This document shows positions 1 through 7,085 of a DNA stretch of 64,000 bases, one piece after another. Position 1 is the stretch's first letter. Every line of letters starts with the position of its first letter. The DNA comes from Pseudoalteromonas carrageenovora IAM 12662 (GTDB taxonomy: Bacteria > Pseudomonadota > Gammaproteobacteria > Enterobacterales > Alteromonadaceae): NCBI RefSeq assembly GCF_900239935.1, contig NZ_LT965929.1:1-64000 (forward strand), written 5' to 3'. Position numbers and translations under genes: made by a program. The notes under the pieces are model-generated. The model searched no databases, was not told the origin of the DNA, and saw only the letters and a list, made by a program, of their open reading frames with translations.

Positions 1-159
1 ATTTAACCACCTTTAAACTTCTTTATTTATACTAAGCAATATTAATGGTGTAAAAATATTTTTGAATGTCTTGTTATTAAAATGCATGTCGTCTTAAATA
101 GTTGTTTACAGCTAATTGAATGGACATTATACTTGCAGCCTAACTTTGAGGAAGAAAGT

Positions 160-1398
160 ATGTCTATCAATAATAACGCGCTAAGTACCTACCGGCTTTT
201 AAAAGCAACTGCCGAAGTTGCTGAAAAATCACTAGAAGGACGTATTCAACATTACCGCGCTCATCTTAAATCAGAAGAAAAAGAATTAAGAACCTACACT
301 CAAAAAGCAGCAGCTGATTTACTAGGTTGTAATAATCGTACCCTAAAAAGACGACATGATAACGGTGATTTTGACGATCTTAATATAAAACGCGGTGCTA
401 ATGGCCACTATGCTTACACTTTAGTAAACATTTTTGCTATGGCTGATATTATGGATATTAAGCCAGATCACCGTGCTGAGGACGACAAATTACAAGTTAT
501 AGTAATTAATTCGCTTAAAGGTGGCTGTGGTAAAACAACGAGCATGGTTAATATTGCAGCTGCTTTAGCAACTACAAATATCAAACGTTATCGTATTGGT
601 ATAATTGATTTAGATCCGCAAGGTTCATCATCAAGCTTCTTTCCTTCAAGTGAGCACGATCCAATTACTGTTGGCGATTTAATGCGTGACTGTATTGATT
701 TAGACGAAGGTGAAACTTGGCCAGAGTTTGTTTCTAATTCATTTTTACCAACCCATATTCCTAATATTCGTGTTTTACCATCAGGTATGGACGATTTTTA
801 TTTTGAGCACGAAACTGCTACTTTACTCAAAGACACCTCTAATTATGAGCAAACTCGCCATTATCATAAGTTACTTGAAAAAGTAATAGACCCCGTTAAA
901 GATGAGTTTGACATTATATTAATTGATACAGCCCCTACCCTTAACTTTATGTTTTATAACGCCTTAATGGCATCTACTGCTATGCTTATTCCTGTTCATC
1001 CAGAAGCTGTTGATTTTGATGCTAACAATAAATACTTAAAACGATTAGGTGAGATTTATCATACTGTTGCAGCCCTAGGCCATAATGGTTGGGACTTTAT
1101 GCAATTTTTGGTGACCAACTATGTAAAAGGTAATCACTCTCAACGAGATATAGTAAAAGATGTTCGCAGTGCTTTTGGTCGCCAAGTAATGAGTTATCCA
1201 ATTAACCATAGCTCTGCAATTACTGCTAGTTCATCGTCTTTTAATACTATTTTTGATCAAAAAGCGTCTGATAGTTTAGCAAGCCGAGAGTCACTAATGC
1301 GTGCTCAAGAAAATATCAAAGACGTAGTAGATGAACTTGAAATGTTAATTCGATCAAATTGGCAGTCTACTCAATCATCACTCAATACCCCTAAGTAA
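160..1398 (+). CDS. parA: ParA-family partition ATPase (type Ia)
   Basis: Partition ATPase of 412 residues that would act with ParB to segregate this replicon. An N-terminal extension of about 110 residues carries a helix-turn-helix-like segment (residues 46-66, with LLGCNNRTLKRR), as in P1 ParA and Vibrio ParA2, which also repress their own operon. The deviant Walker A motif KGGCGKTT is at 120-127, followed by a DLDPQG switch and an IDTAPTL Walker B-like motif. The start at 160 is chosen because GAGGAAGAAAG lies just upstream; an in-frame ATG at 82 would add 26 unconserved-looking residues. parB follows 15 bp downstream. The extension and the pairing with a 320-residue ParB point to a secondary chromosome or large plasmid, not a primary chromosome. 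Confidence 0.93.
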   Translation: MSINNNALSTYRLLKATAEVAEKSLEGRIQHYRAHLKSEEKELRTYTQKAAADLLGCNNRTLKRRHDNGDFDDLNIKRGANGHYAYTLVNIFAMADIMDIKPDHRAEDDKLQVIVINSLKGGCGKTTSMVNIAAALATTNIKRYRIGIIDLDPQGSSSSFFPSSEHDPITVGDLMRDCIDLDEGETWPEFVSNSFLPTHIPNIRVLPSGMDDFYFEHETATLLKDTSNYEQTRHYHKLLEKVIDPVKDEFDIILIDTAPTLNFMFYNALMASTAMLIPVHPEAVDFDANNKYLKRLGEIYHTVAALGHNGWDFMQFLVTNYVKGNHSQRDIVKDVRSAFGRQVMSYPINHSSAITASSSSFNTIFDQKASDSLASRESLMRAQENIKDVVDELEMLIRSNWQSTQSSLNTPK

Positions 1399-1413
1399 GG
1401 ATGTTAAATAAAA

Positions 1414-2376
1414 ATGGCTAGAAAACGTAAAAACGACACCCGCTTAGATCCATTTGCAACAGCTGTAGGTAACAGCAGTCTTGATGCACTTTTAGAGCAA
1501 GCCAGCGCTGGCGATGTAATTAGAATGCCTGCTCCAAGTGATCCTACGCGCGAAATTACCCTAGTTTGTAAAGTGATCCCACACAGCGATATTGAAGCAA
1601 GTACCCAGGTTTATGGTAAAAACCGCCGTGTTCAAGCGCTGCTTAACGAAAAGTCGGTATCGGATATATTACCTGCTATTAGCGAAGATGGTCGTAACCA
1701 ACACCCAGCACTTTTATGGGAGCAAAATGATACTAGCTTAGTACTAGCAGGCTCACGTAGACGAAAAGCTTGTATTTTAGGTAACGCCGATTACTTAGTG
1801 CTTAGCTCTACTGATTTTACAGATCAAGATGCTAAAATTTTAGCTGTATCGTCTGATCAATACATCGCGCCTAGCTTATGGGAACTCGGCCAAGCTTATC
1901 AGCAAACTAAAAATGAATTAATTGAGCAAGGTAAAAAAGGCTCGTACCGTGAAATAGCGACCATTGAAGGTGTTTCACATACTGCGATTGCTGATGCGGT
2001 AAAAGCATATGAGCAAATTCCTGCTGATGTTATTTCACTTTATCCTACAGCTAATCATGTTGGTCGTGAAGTAGCTAAAAAGCTGGTAATTGCAAAGGAG
2101 CGAGACGAAGCTGCGTTTAACCAGCTTGTTAATGCACTTGCTAACGATGAAGAGCTTAATGCTATTACAAGCGACGACAAGCGTGCTATGGCTATAACTA
2201 AGCGCCTAACTGCAGAGCCTGAAGTTGCTGCAAAACGTGAAGCAGTCCTTGAAAACAAATTTATATCAGTACAGCGTAATATTAAAAGCGGTGATGTTTC
2301 TATTAAAATAGATAATAAAGTTATGACTGATAAGCGTTTAGAACAGCTTACAAAGCTTTTAGGTGCTTTTAATTAG
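1414..2376 (+). CDS. parB: ParB-family centromere-binding protein
   Basis: Centromere-binding partner of ParA, 320 residues. The ParB N-terminal nuclease-like domain is recognisable with the box AGSRRRKACI at residues 112-121. A KorB/ParB-type helix-turn-helix follows (GSYREIATIEGVSHTAIADA, about 177-196). The C-terminal 60 residues are charged and would dimerise. It lies 15 bp after parA, so the two are one operon. The 427 bp after its stop hold seven full or partial copies of TTAGTAAAAT-NN-TGATCT and a 16-bp palindrome, which are the natural candidates for its binding site. Assignment to the ParB family is secure; the site it binds is inference. Confidence 0.92.
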   Translation: MARKRKNDTRLDPFATAVGNSSLDALLEQASAGDVIRMPAPSDPTREITLVCKVIPHSDIEASTQVYGKNRRVQALLNEKSVSDILPAISEDGRNQHPALLWEQNDTSLVLAGSRRRKACILGNADYLVLSSTDFTDQDAKILAVSSDQYIAPSLWELGQAYQQTKNELIEQGKKGSYREIATIEGVSHTAIADAVKAYEQIPADVISLYPTANHVGREVAKKLVIAKERDEAAFNQLVNALANDEELNAITSDDKRAMAITKRLTAEPEVAAKREAVLENKFISVQRNIKSGDVSIKIDNKVMTDKRLEQLTKLLGAFN

Positions 2377-2803
2377 CTAGTATAATAATGATCTGCCGGT
2401 GCTGTTTAGTTAGTTAAATAGTGATCTGGCAGATACTTAAGTTGGTAAAAATCTGATCTTGTTGCCAACCAACAGCCTCAAAAATCCTTACGTACCCACC
2501 GAAGATCAATTTTTTACTAACTTAATTGTTACTTTTATTGCTTCAAACACGTTTAACCCACTGCGTTAGTAAAATTATGATCTGTAATGCCCCTTGTTTT
2601 GTTGTTAACTTGTATACAAGTTGTGAGCTTGCTGTGTTTTAAATTTCAGTTAGTAAAAATTTTTGCTCATATTTAGCTATAAACCGATTTTTTACTAACC
2701 TATCAGCTCCAACCAGTTTGTATTGCGTTAATATTGCTTTAGCTCAACGCACATAAGGCATATACTGGCAGAATTATTTTTAAAATTTAATGCTTAGAGT
2801 GAC
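2377..2803. repeat. parB-downstream motif cluster, candidate centromere/origin-control region
   Basis: This 427-bp gene-free stretch holds copies of an 18-bp motif, consensus TTAGTAAAATNNTGATCT. They lie at 2377-2394, 2410-2427, 2442-2459, 2503-2520 (minus strand) and 2566-2583, plus two partial copies with the TTAGTAAAA arm but no GATC at 2650-2667 and 2679-2698 (minus). A perfect 16-bp palindrome lies at 2607-2622. Clustered directional motifs with GATC sites directly after parAB are typical of partition sites or replication-control iterons. There is no replication initiator gene here. The repeat structure is directly visible; its role is inference. Confidence 0.7.
2607..2622. promoter_or_regulatory. 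16-bp perfect palindrome, candidate parS or operator
   Basis: AACTTGTATACAAGTT reads the same on both strands and sits 230 bp after parB. ParB-type proteins normally bind palindromes of 13-16 bp. I found no second copy in the window. It could instead be an operator for the helicase gene at 2804. Confidence 0.4.
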
Positions 2804-5800
2804 ATGTCTGCTAACTTATCAAAAAATGATTTAATGGCTATTTTTGAAGAAATAAAAAATGAGCAGGCAACTCAGTTTCCCCTGTCTGAACGCTTTATAA
2901 AAAAGCTTTTTCGCGAAAGTGTTCTTGATAAAGGCAAAGAGTATTATAAAAATGGTCAAATTAGCTGGCTTGAGCACACACCAAACTTTTCTGTTGTGGA
3001 CTCTACGGTTCAAGGCGATAACGGTTCATCGTTTAATCAACGTATTGAGATCAGTAAAGTACCAACTGGTTATTCTGTTGACACTCATTGTACATGTAAC
3101 GCAAAAACCAAATGTCGCCATTTGGCTGCCATTTTATTTAAACTTAAAATAGAACACTCTGGTGAATACGGAGAAGACTACTTTATAAATGATTGGTTTA
3201 GCGAGTTAAGTGCACTTAAAAGCAACGATAAAAAAACGCCATCGCAAGTACTTTTATTTGTTTTAGATATTGAAAATAACAAAGTATTTTTAACACCAAA
3301 AATAGCTAACGTTGAAAACAAAAAAAATTACACCCTAGGAAGAAACCTTACCGAGCAACAGCTCAATAGCTTTGTTACTCCAAACGATTTACTCGAAAGC
3401 GATTTTAGATTATTTAGTTGGATCCGCTCGCAAAATGCAGTCGTAAACATTGAGCTTAAAGGCCAATGGGGCTTTAGTGCTTTGCAGCAGTTAATCGCAA
3501 CAGAACGTTTGTTTTTTCAACGTTCTCGTGTGCCTATAAAGGCTCAAACTGGTCAAGCATTGAGTTTTAATTGGGAACAAAATAAAGACCTTTCGCAATT
3601 AGTTATCAAGCTTGAGCAAAGCCAAAATTGGGCATTGTTAAAAACTACGCCTCCTACATATATAGACTTAGACCATTTAAAAGCTGGGCGCATTCGTACT
3701 CCATTAAGTGGTGACGAAATTGCTCATCTACAAACCATGCCTGCCCTGCACGATGCTAATTTTGATCGTATTTATAAACAACTAGCGGATAATTTTGGTG
3801 TGGGTGTTATTCCGCATCCAACTAATTTACAGCCTAGTTTGCCTAAGCCTTCTAGTAATGCGGTATTAAAAATAACAATGGGTGAGCGCGGTTTATCGCT
3901 TTCATTATTATTTAAGTATAAAAATAAAAACTATTTAGCAGGCTCTGCCCCTGCTAATACAATAAATAGTGCTTTTGAAAATACAGTAACCAATGAGCTT
4001 ACTAATCTCGGTTTCGAATTTTGTAAAGGGGGTTTACAAAGTGAATTTGTATTTATAAAACAATCTCCTATTCATTTGCACTGGCTTATATTTGAAGTGT
4101 TTCCTAGTTTTAAAGAGCGAGGCTGGCAAGTAAGTGTAAGCAAAGTTAGTAGTCCTAATCCTCAATCGGAAGTTAGCTTGCATGTTCATCGCGCTGCAGG
4201 GCATCAAATGCACTGTAAAGTTTTGCTTGGTGAAGCAAAAGCGACCCCTCTTTTTACTAATACTGATCCGCTATATCAGTCATTAAATCGACAAAGTGAA
4301 TTATTTTATTACTACCCAGTAGGCCGACAATTTGGGGTTATTAATAAATCAGCAATTAACTTAATTAACGAATTTAAAGAACGTTTTGAATTTGTAAAAA
4401 CGCGAGATGAATTTAATATACCGCTATCGTACTTACCTGAACTGGTAAAGCAAACAGCTATAAATGTAGAGCTACACGACGATTCTTTAGAGCGATATTT
4501 ATTAGAGCTAAATAGCACAGACTACGCTATGCCTGTTGTTGCTTTACATGGGTTAAACGACTCCGTTACTCTTAGGGAGTATCAACAACAAGGCGTTGAT
4601 TGGCTTAGCTTTTTAAAGCGCCATCAGTTAGGTGGGATTTTAGCCGACGATATGGGGCTTGGAAAAACACTTCAGGTAATCGCTTTTTTAGCGAGCACTT
4701 TTAACCGCCCTCAAGCTGGGCCTACACTTATAGTATGCCCTACGAGCTTAGTTAGTAATTGGCAAAACGAGATCACTAAATTTGCTAAAAGTTTAAAAGT
4801 AACGACTATTTTTGGTGCTCAGCGAAATGAGCCATTACAGCACCTAGCTCAGGCGCAGTGTATACTTACAACCTATCCGCTTTTAAAGCGCGACATAGCG
4901 TACTATTCACCGCTTTATTTTGAAAATATTATACTCGATGAAGCTCAATATATTAAAAATGATACAGCGCAGGTTTCGCGTTTAGTCAAACGCTTAAATG
5001 CCGAGTTTAAATTATGTTTAAGCGGTACCCCTATTGAAAATAACTTACTTGAACTTAAGTCATTACTCGACTTTGCTATGCCGTCACTACTTGGCTCGCA
5101 GGCTCATTTTAAACAACATTTTCAAACGCCTATCGAGCGCGAAGCTGATATGGATCGTGCAGAGCAGCTAAAAGCCTTAATTATGCCTTTTATAATGCGC
5201 CGTACTAAAGCGCAAGTTGCTCAAGAGCTACCAGAAAAAACAGAGTTAACAAAAGAGTTTGAGTTTGAGCCTAAGCAAAAAGAAATGTATCAAGGCATTA
5301 CACGCTCATTGGAAGAAAAGCTTATAGACTTATTTGCAGAGCAAGGCGTGCAAAAAAGTAAGTTGGCTTTTTTAGAAGCGCTATTAAAGTTAAGACAAAT
5401 TTGTTGCCACCCAAAATTAATAGACCCAGAAACCCAAGCAGGATCAGCAAAGCTTGAGTGGCTCGCAACACATTTACCGCTTATATTAAGCCTTGGTCGT
5501 AAAATAATTATTTTTAGCCAGTTTACATCGGCACTTGATTTAATAGCTAAACGCCTTGAAGAAATACACATTAATTTTAGTATGCTAACAGGGCAAACTC
5601 GTCATCGCGATAAAGTAATAGATGAGTTTACAAGTGGTAAAACATCGGTGTTTTTAATTAGTTTAAAAGCCGGTGGCACTGGCTTAAATTTAACGCAAGC
5701 CGATACTGTTATTCATTTTGATCCGTGGTGGAACCCAGCTGTAGAAAAGCAAGCCACCGACAGGGCATATCGTATAGGCCAAACTAATCCCGTATTTGTA

Positions 5801-5950
5801 TATAAACTAATAATGAGCAATTCAATCGAGCAAAAAGTATTTAAAATGCAGCAAGATAAGCAAGCGCTTGTAGATGCTTTATTTACCGAAAAATCTATGA
5901 GTTTTACACAGTTTGATGAGCAACAAATGTTATCACTCATTAAAAATTAA
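2804..5950 (+). CDS. SWIM-domain SNF2/DEAD-like helicase
   Basis: A 1048-residue SF2 (Snf2/RapA-related) ATPase that would translocate on DNA or remodel protein-nucleic acid complexes. The N-terminal SWIM zinc finger is visible as CTC...CRH (Cys96, Cys98, Cys104, His106). The middle 450 residues are poorly conserved. The helicase core occupies roughly 590-1040: Walker A DDMGLGKT near 614, DEAQ Walker B near 711, SGTPIEN motif III, and QATDRAYRIGQ motif VI near 982. Most bacterial SWIM-SNF2 proteins are stand-alone genes with uncharacterised roles. The gene is monocistronic, preceded by the motif cluster and followed directly by the small-RNA array. It contains one copy of the TGTAAA-N5-TTTACA element at 4022-4038. 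Confidence 0.88.
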   Translation: MSANLSKNDLMAIFEEIKNEQATQFPLSERFIKKLFRESVLDKGKEYYKNGQISWLEHTPNFSVVDSTVQGDNGSSFNQRIEISKVPTGYSVDTHCTCNAKTKCRHLAAILFKLKIEHSGEYGEDYFINDWFSELSALKSNDKKTPSQVLLFVLDIENNKVFLTPKIANVENKKNYTLGRNLTEQQLNSFVTPNDLLESDFRLFSWIRSQNAVVNIELKGQWGFSALQQLIATERLFFQRSRVPIKAQTGQALSFNWEQNKDLSQLVIKLEQSQNWALLKTTPPTYIDLDHLKAGRIRTPLSGDEIAHLQTMPALHDANFDRIYKQLADNFGVGVIPHPTNLQPSLPKPSSNAVLKITMGERGLSLSLLFKYKNKNYLAGSAPANTINSAFENTVTNELTNLGFEFCKGGLQSEFVFIKQSPIHLHWLIFEVFPSFKERGWQVSVSKVSSPNPQSEVSLHVHRAAGHQMHCKVLLGEAKATPLFTNTDPLYQSLNRQSELFYYYPVGRQFGVINKSAINLINEFKERFEFVKTRDEFNIPLSYLPELVKQTAINVELHDDSLERYLLELNSTDYAMPVVALHGLNDSVTLREYQQQGVDWLSFLKRHQLGGILADDMGLGKTLQVIAFLASTFNRPQAGPTLIVCPTSLVSNWQNEITKFAKSLKVTTIFGAQRNEPLQHLAQAQCILTTYPLLKRDIAYYSPLYFENIILDEAQYIKNDTAQVSRLVKRLNAEFKLCLSGTPIENNLLELKSLLDFAMPSLLGSQAHFKQHFQTPIEREADMDRAEQLKALIMPFIMRRTKAQVAQELPEKTELTKEFEFEPKQKEMYQGITRSLEEKLIDLFAEQGVQKSKLAFLEALLKLRQICCHPKLIDPETQAGSAKLEWLATHLPLILSLGRKIIIFSQFTSALDLIAKRLEEIHINFSMLTGQTRHRDKVIDEFTSGKTSVFLISLKAGGTGLNLTQADTVIHFDPWWNPAVEKQATDRAYRIGQTNPVFVYKLIMSNSIEQKVFKMQQDKQALVDALFTEKSMSFTQFDEQQMLSLIKN
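4022..4038. repeat. TGTAAA-GGGGG-TTTACA element, copy 1
   Basis: Perfect 6-bp inverted arms around GGGGG, inside the SNF2 helicase gene, where it is read as Cys-Lys-Gly-Gly-Leu-Gln. One of eight related copies in the window. Confidence 0.6.
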
Positions 5951-5992
5951 ATTTTAATGAACTAAATTTAAAAATAAGCGTCTATTAATATG

Positions 5993-6097
5993 CTTGTTGA
6001 TTAATTGCAGTTAATACAAGTTTTCATGTTGATTCCCCCCCTATTTAGTTACTAATTTTAGTAGCCACTGAGCCAGCACTTTTTAGCTGGCTTTTTT
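5993..6097 (+). ncRNA. Predicted small RNA, array copy 1
   Basis: About 105 nt. Stem 1 pairs CTTGT with ACAAG and ATTAA with TTAAT around the loop TTGCAG. A C-run of seven follows, then stem 2 (GTTACTA with TAGTAGC, one G-U pair), then the terminator hairpin AGCCAGC/GCTGGCT with T6. The upstream block is the most altered (TGAACTAAATTTAAAAATA, TATTAA). Ends are estimated from the stem and the T-run. Confidence 0.7.
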
Positions 6098-6183
6098 ATG
6101 CCTGTAATTTTCCTTAATTATTATATTTAAAATATTTATCAGTATTTTTGAACTTAATTTAAAGTTGGGCGTCTACTATTATG

Positions 6184-6286
6184 CTTGTTGATTAATTGCA
6201 GTTAATACAAGTTTTCATGTTGATTCCCCCTATTTAGTTACTAATTTTAGTAACCACTGAGCCAGCGCCTTTTAGCTGGCTTTTTT
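6184..6286 (+). ncRNA. Predicted small RNA, array copy 2
   Basis: About 103 nt and the best-formed unit. Stem 1 is at 6184-6211. The C-run TTCCCCC is at 6224-6230. Stem 2 is a perfect 7-bp GTTACTA/TAGTAAC at 6237-6254. The terminator is at 6260-6286. The conserved upstream block 6148-6182 contains a TACTAT/TATTAT -10-like sequence, but its TTGAAC lies 20 bp before TACTAT, so an activator may be needed. Confidence 0.75.
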
Positions 6287-6373
6287 ATGCCTGTAATTTT
6301 TCTTAATTATTATATTTAAAAATATTTATTTATAGTTTTGAACTTAATTTAAAGTTGGGCGTCTACTATTACG

Positions 6374-6476
6374 CTTGTTGATTAATTGCAGTTAACACAA
6401 GCTTCATGTTGATTTCCCCCGTTTAGTTACTAAGTTTAGAAATGATTGAGCCAGCCTAGTTTAGCTGGCTTTTTTT
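6374..6476 (+). ncRNA. Predicted small RNA, array copy 3
   Basis: About 103 nt. Stem 1 has ATTAA opposite TTAAC (one A-C mismatch), between the A-U of copies 1-2 and the G-C of copy 5. The C-run is TTTCCCCC. Stem 2 carries one mismatch (TTACTA against TAGAAA). The terminator AGCCAGC/GCTGGCT has seven T. Confidence 0.7.
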
Positions 6477-6562
6477 ATACCTAAAATTTGCCTTAATTTT
6501 TATATTTAAATTTTTTACCTGCTATTTTGAACTTAATTTAAAGTCGGGCGTCTACTATTATG

Positions 6563-6664
6563 CTTGTTGATTAATTGCAGTTAACACAAGCTTCATGTTG
6601 ATTTCCCCGTTTAGTTACTAAGTTTAGTAATGATTGAGCCAGCCTAGTTTAGCTGGCTTTTTTT
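6563..6664 (+). ncRNA. Predicted small RNA, array copy 4
   Basis: About 102 nt and nearly identical to copy 3, but stem 2 is intact (TTACTA/TAGTAA). The C-run is TTTCCCC. The terminator has seven T. Its upstream block starts TTGAACTTAATTTAAAG. Confidence 0.72.
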
Positions 6665-6750
6665 ATGTCTAAAATTTTCCTTAATTTTTATATTTAAATT
6701 TTTTATCTGCTATTTTGAACTTAATTTAAAGTTGGGCGTCTACTATTATG

Positions 6751-6853
6751 CTTGTTGGTTAATTGCAGTTAACTCAAGCATCATGTTGATTACCCTGATT
6801 GGTTACTAAATTTAGTAATGATTGAGCCAGCCCATTTTGAGCTGGCTTTTTTT
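6751..6853 (+). ncRNA. Predicted small RNA, array copy 5
   Basis: About 103 nt. Stem 1 has changed on both sides, to GTTAA opposite TTAAC, which is a compensatory change relative to ATTAA/TTAAT in copies 1-2. The C-rich stretch is shortened to TTACCC. Stem 2 is TTACTA/TAGTAA and the terminator has seven T. Confidence 0.72.
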
Positions 6854-6909
6854 ATGTCTAAAGTAAATGTTTTGAATAGTTTTTTTGTTTACACGGTCTA
6901 CTGTTATAC

Positions 6910-6996
6910 CTGCTGATAAACAGCAGTAGATTATTTTTCCCTTTGATTACTTAATTATGTAATGTTGAGCCAGCTTACCTCTAGCTGGCTTTTTTT
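6910..6996 (+). ncRNA. Predicted small RNA, diverged array copy 6
   Basis: About 87 nt. The sequence of stem 1 is different (CTGCTG/CAGCAG around ATAAA) but the fold is kept. It is followed by a T-rich stretch with CCC, then stem 2 ATTAC/GTAAT, then the terminator AGCCAGC/GCTGGCT with T7. The upstream block retains TTGAAT and CGGTCTACTGTTAT. Retention of architecture despite sequence divergence argues for selection on the RNA. Confidence 0.65.
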
Positions 6997-7085
6997 ATCT
7001 AAGTTAAAGCTTTAGTTACTTCCCCTACCCCGCATCAATGTTATTGGTTATGATGGCATGTCTCTAAATTTTATAAGTTTATTTT

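Larger units (their letters stand above)
5951..7005 (+). repeat. Tandem array of six ~190-bp units, each a predicted small-RNA gene
   Basis: This gene-free interval between the SNF2 helicase and rmuC is built from six head-to-tail units. Equivalent points lie at 5993, 6184, 6374, 6563, 6751 and 6910, so the period is 191, 190, 189, 188 and then about 159 bp. Each unit has an upstream block (TTGAACTTAATTTAAAG then GGGCGTCTACTATTATG in units 2-5), two stem-loops, a C-rich single-stranded stretch, and an AGCCAGC/GCTGGCT hairpin followed by six or seven T. Units 2-5 are highly similar; unit 1 has a diverged promoter block and unit 6 is diverged throughout. No open reading frame of meaningful length is conserved between units. 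Confidence 0.85.

Noticed and set aside
1..2800. Replication initiator or origin in the window
   Set aside because: parAB and repeats are present but no initiator gene (RepA/RctB-like) and no DnaA-box cluster was seen; the origin may lie to the left.
5990..6860. Short peptide genes in the repeat units
   Set aside because: The ATG near the start of several units is followed by an in-frame stop within about four codons, it is not kept in copies 3 and 6, and codon-like substitution patterns are absent.
5951..7005. CRISPR array
   Set aside because: Units are about 190 bp and similar along nearly their full length, with no unique spacers and no cas genes; each ends in an intrinsic terminator.
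5951..7005. CsrA-sponge RNA array
   Set aside because: The predicted loops contain no GGA motif; the conserved unpaired sequence is C-rich instead.
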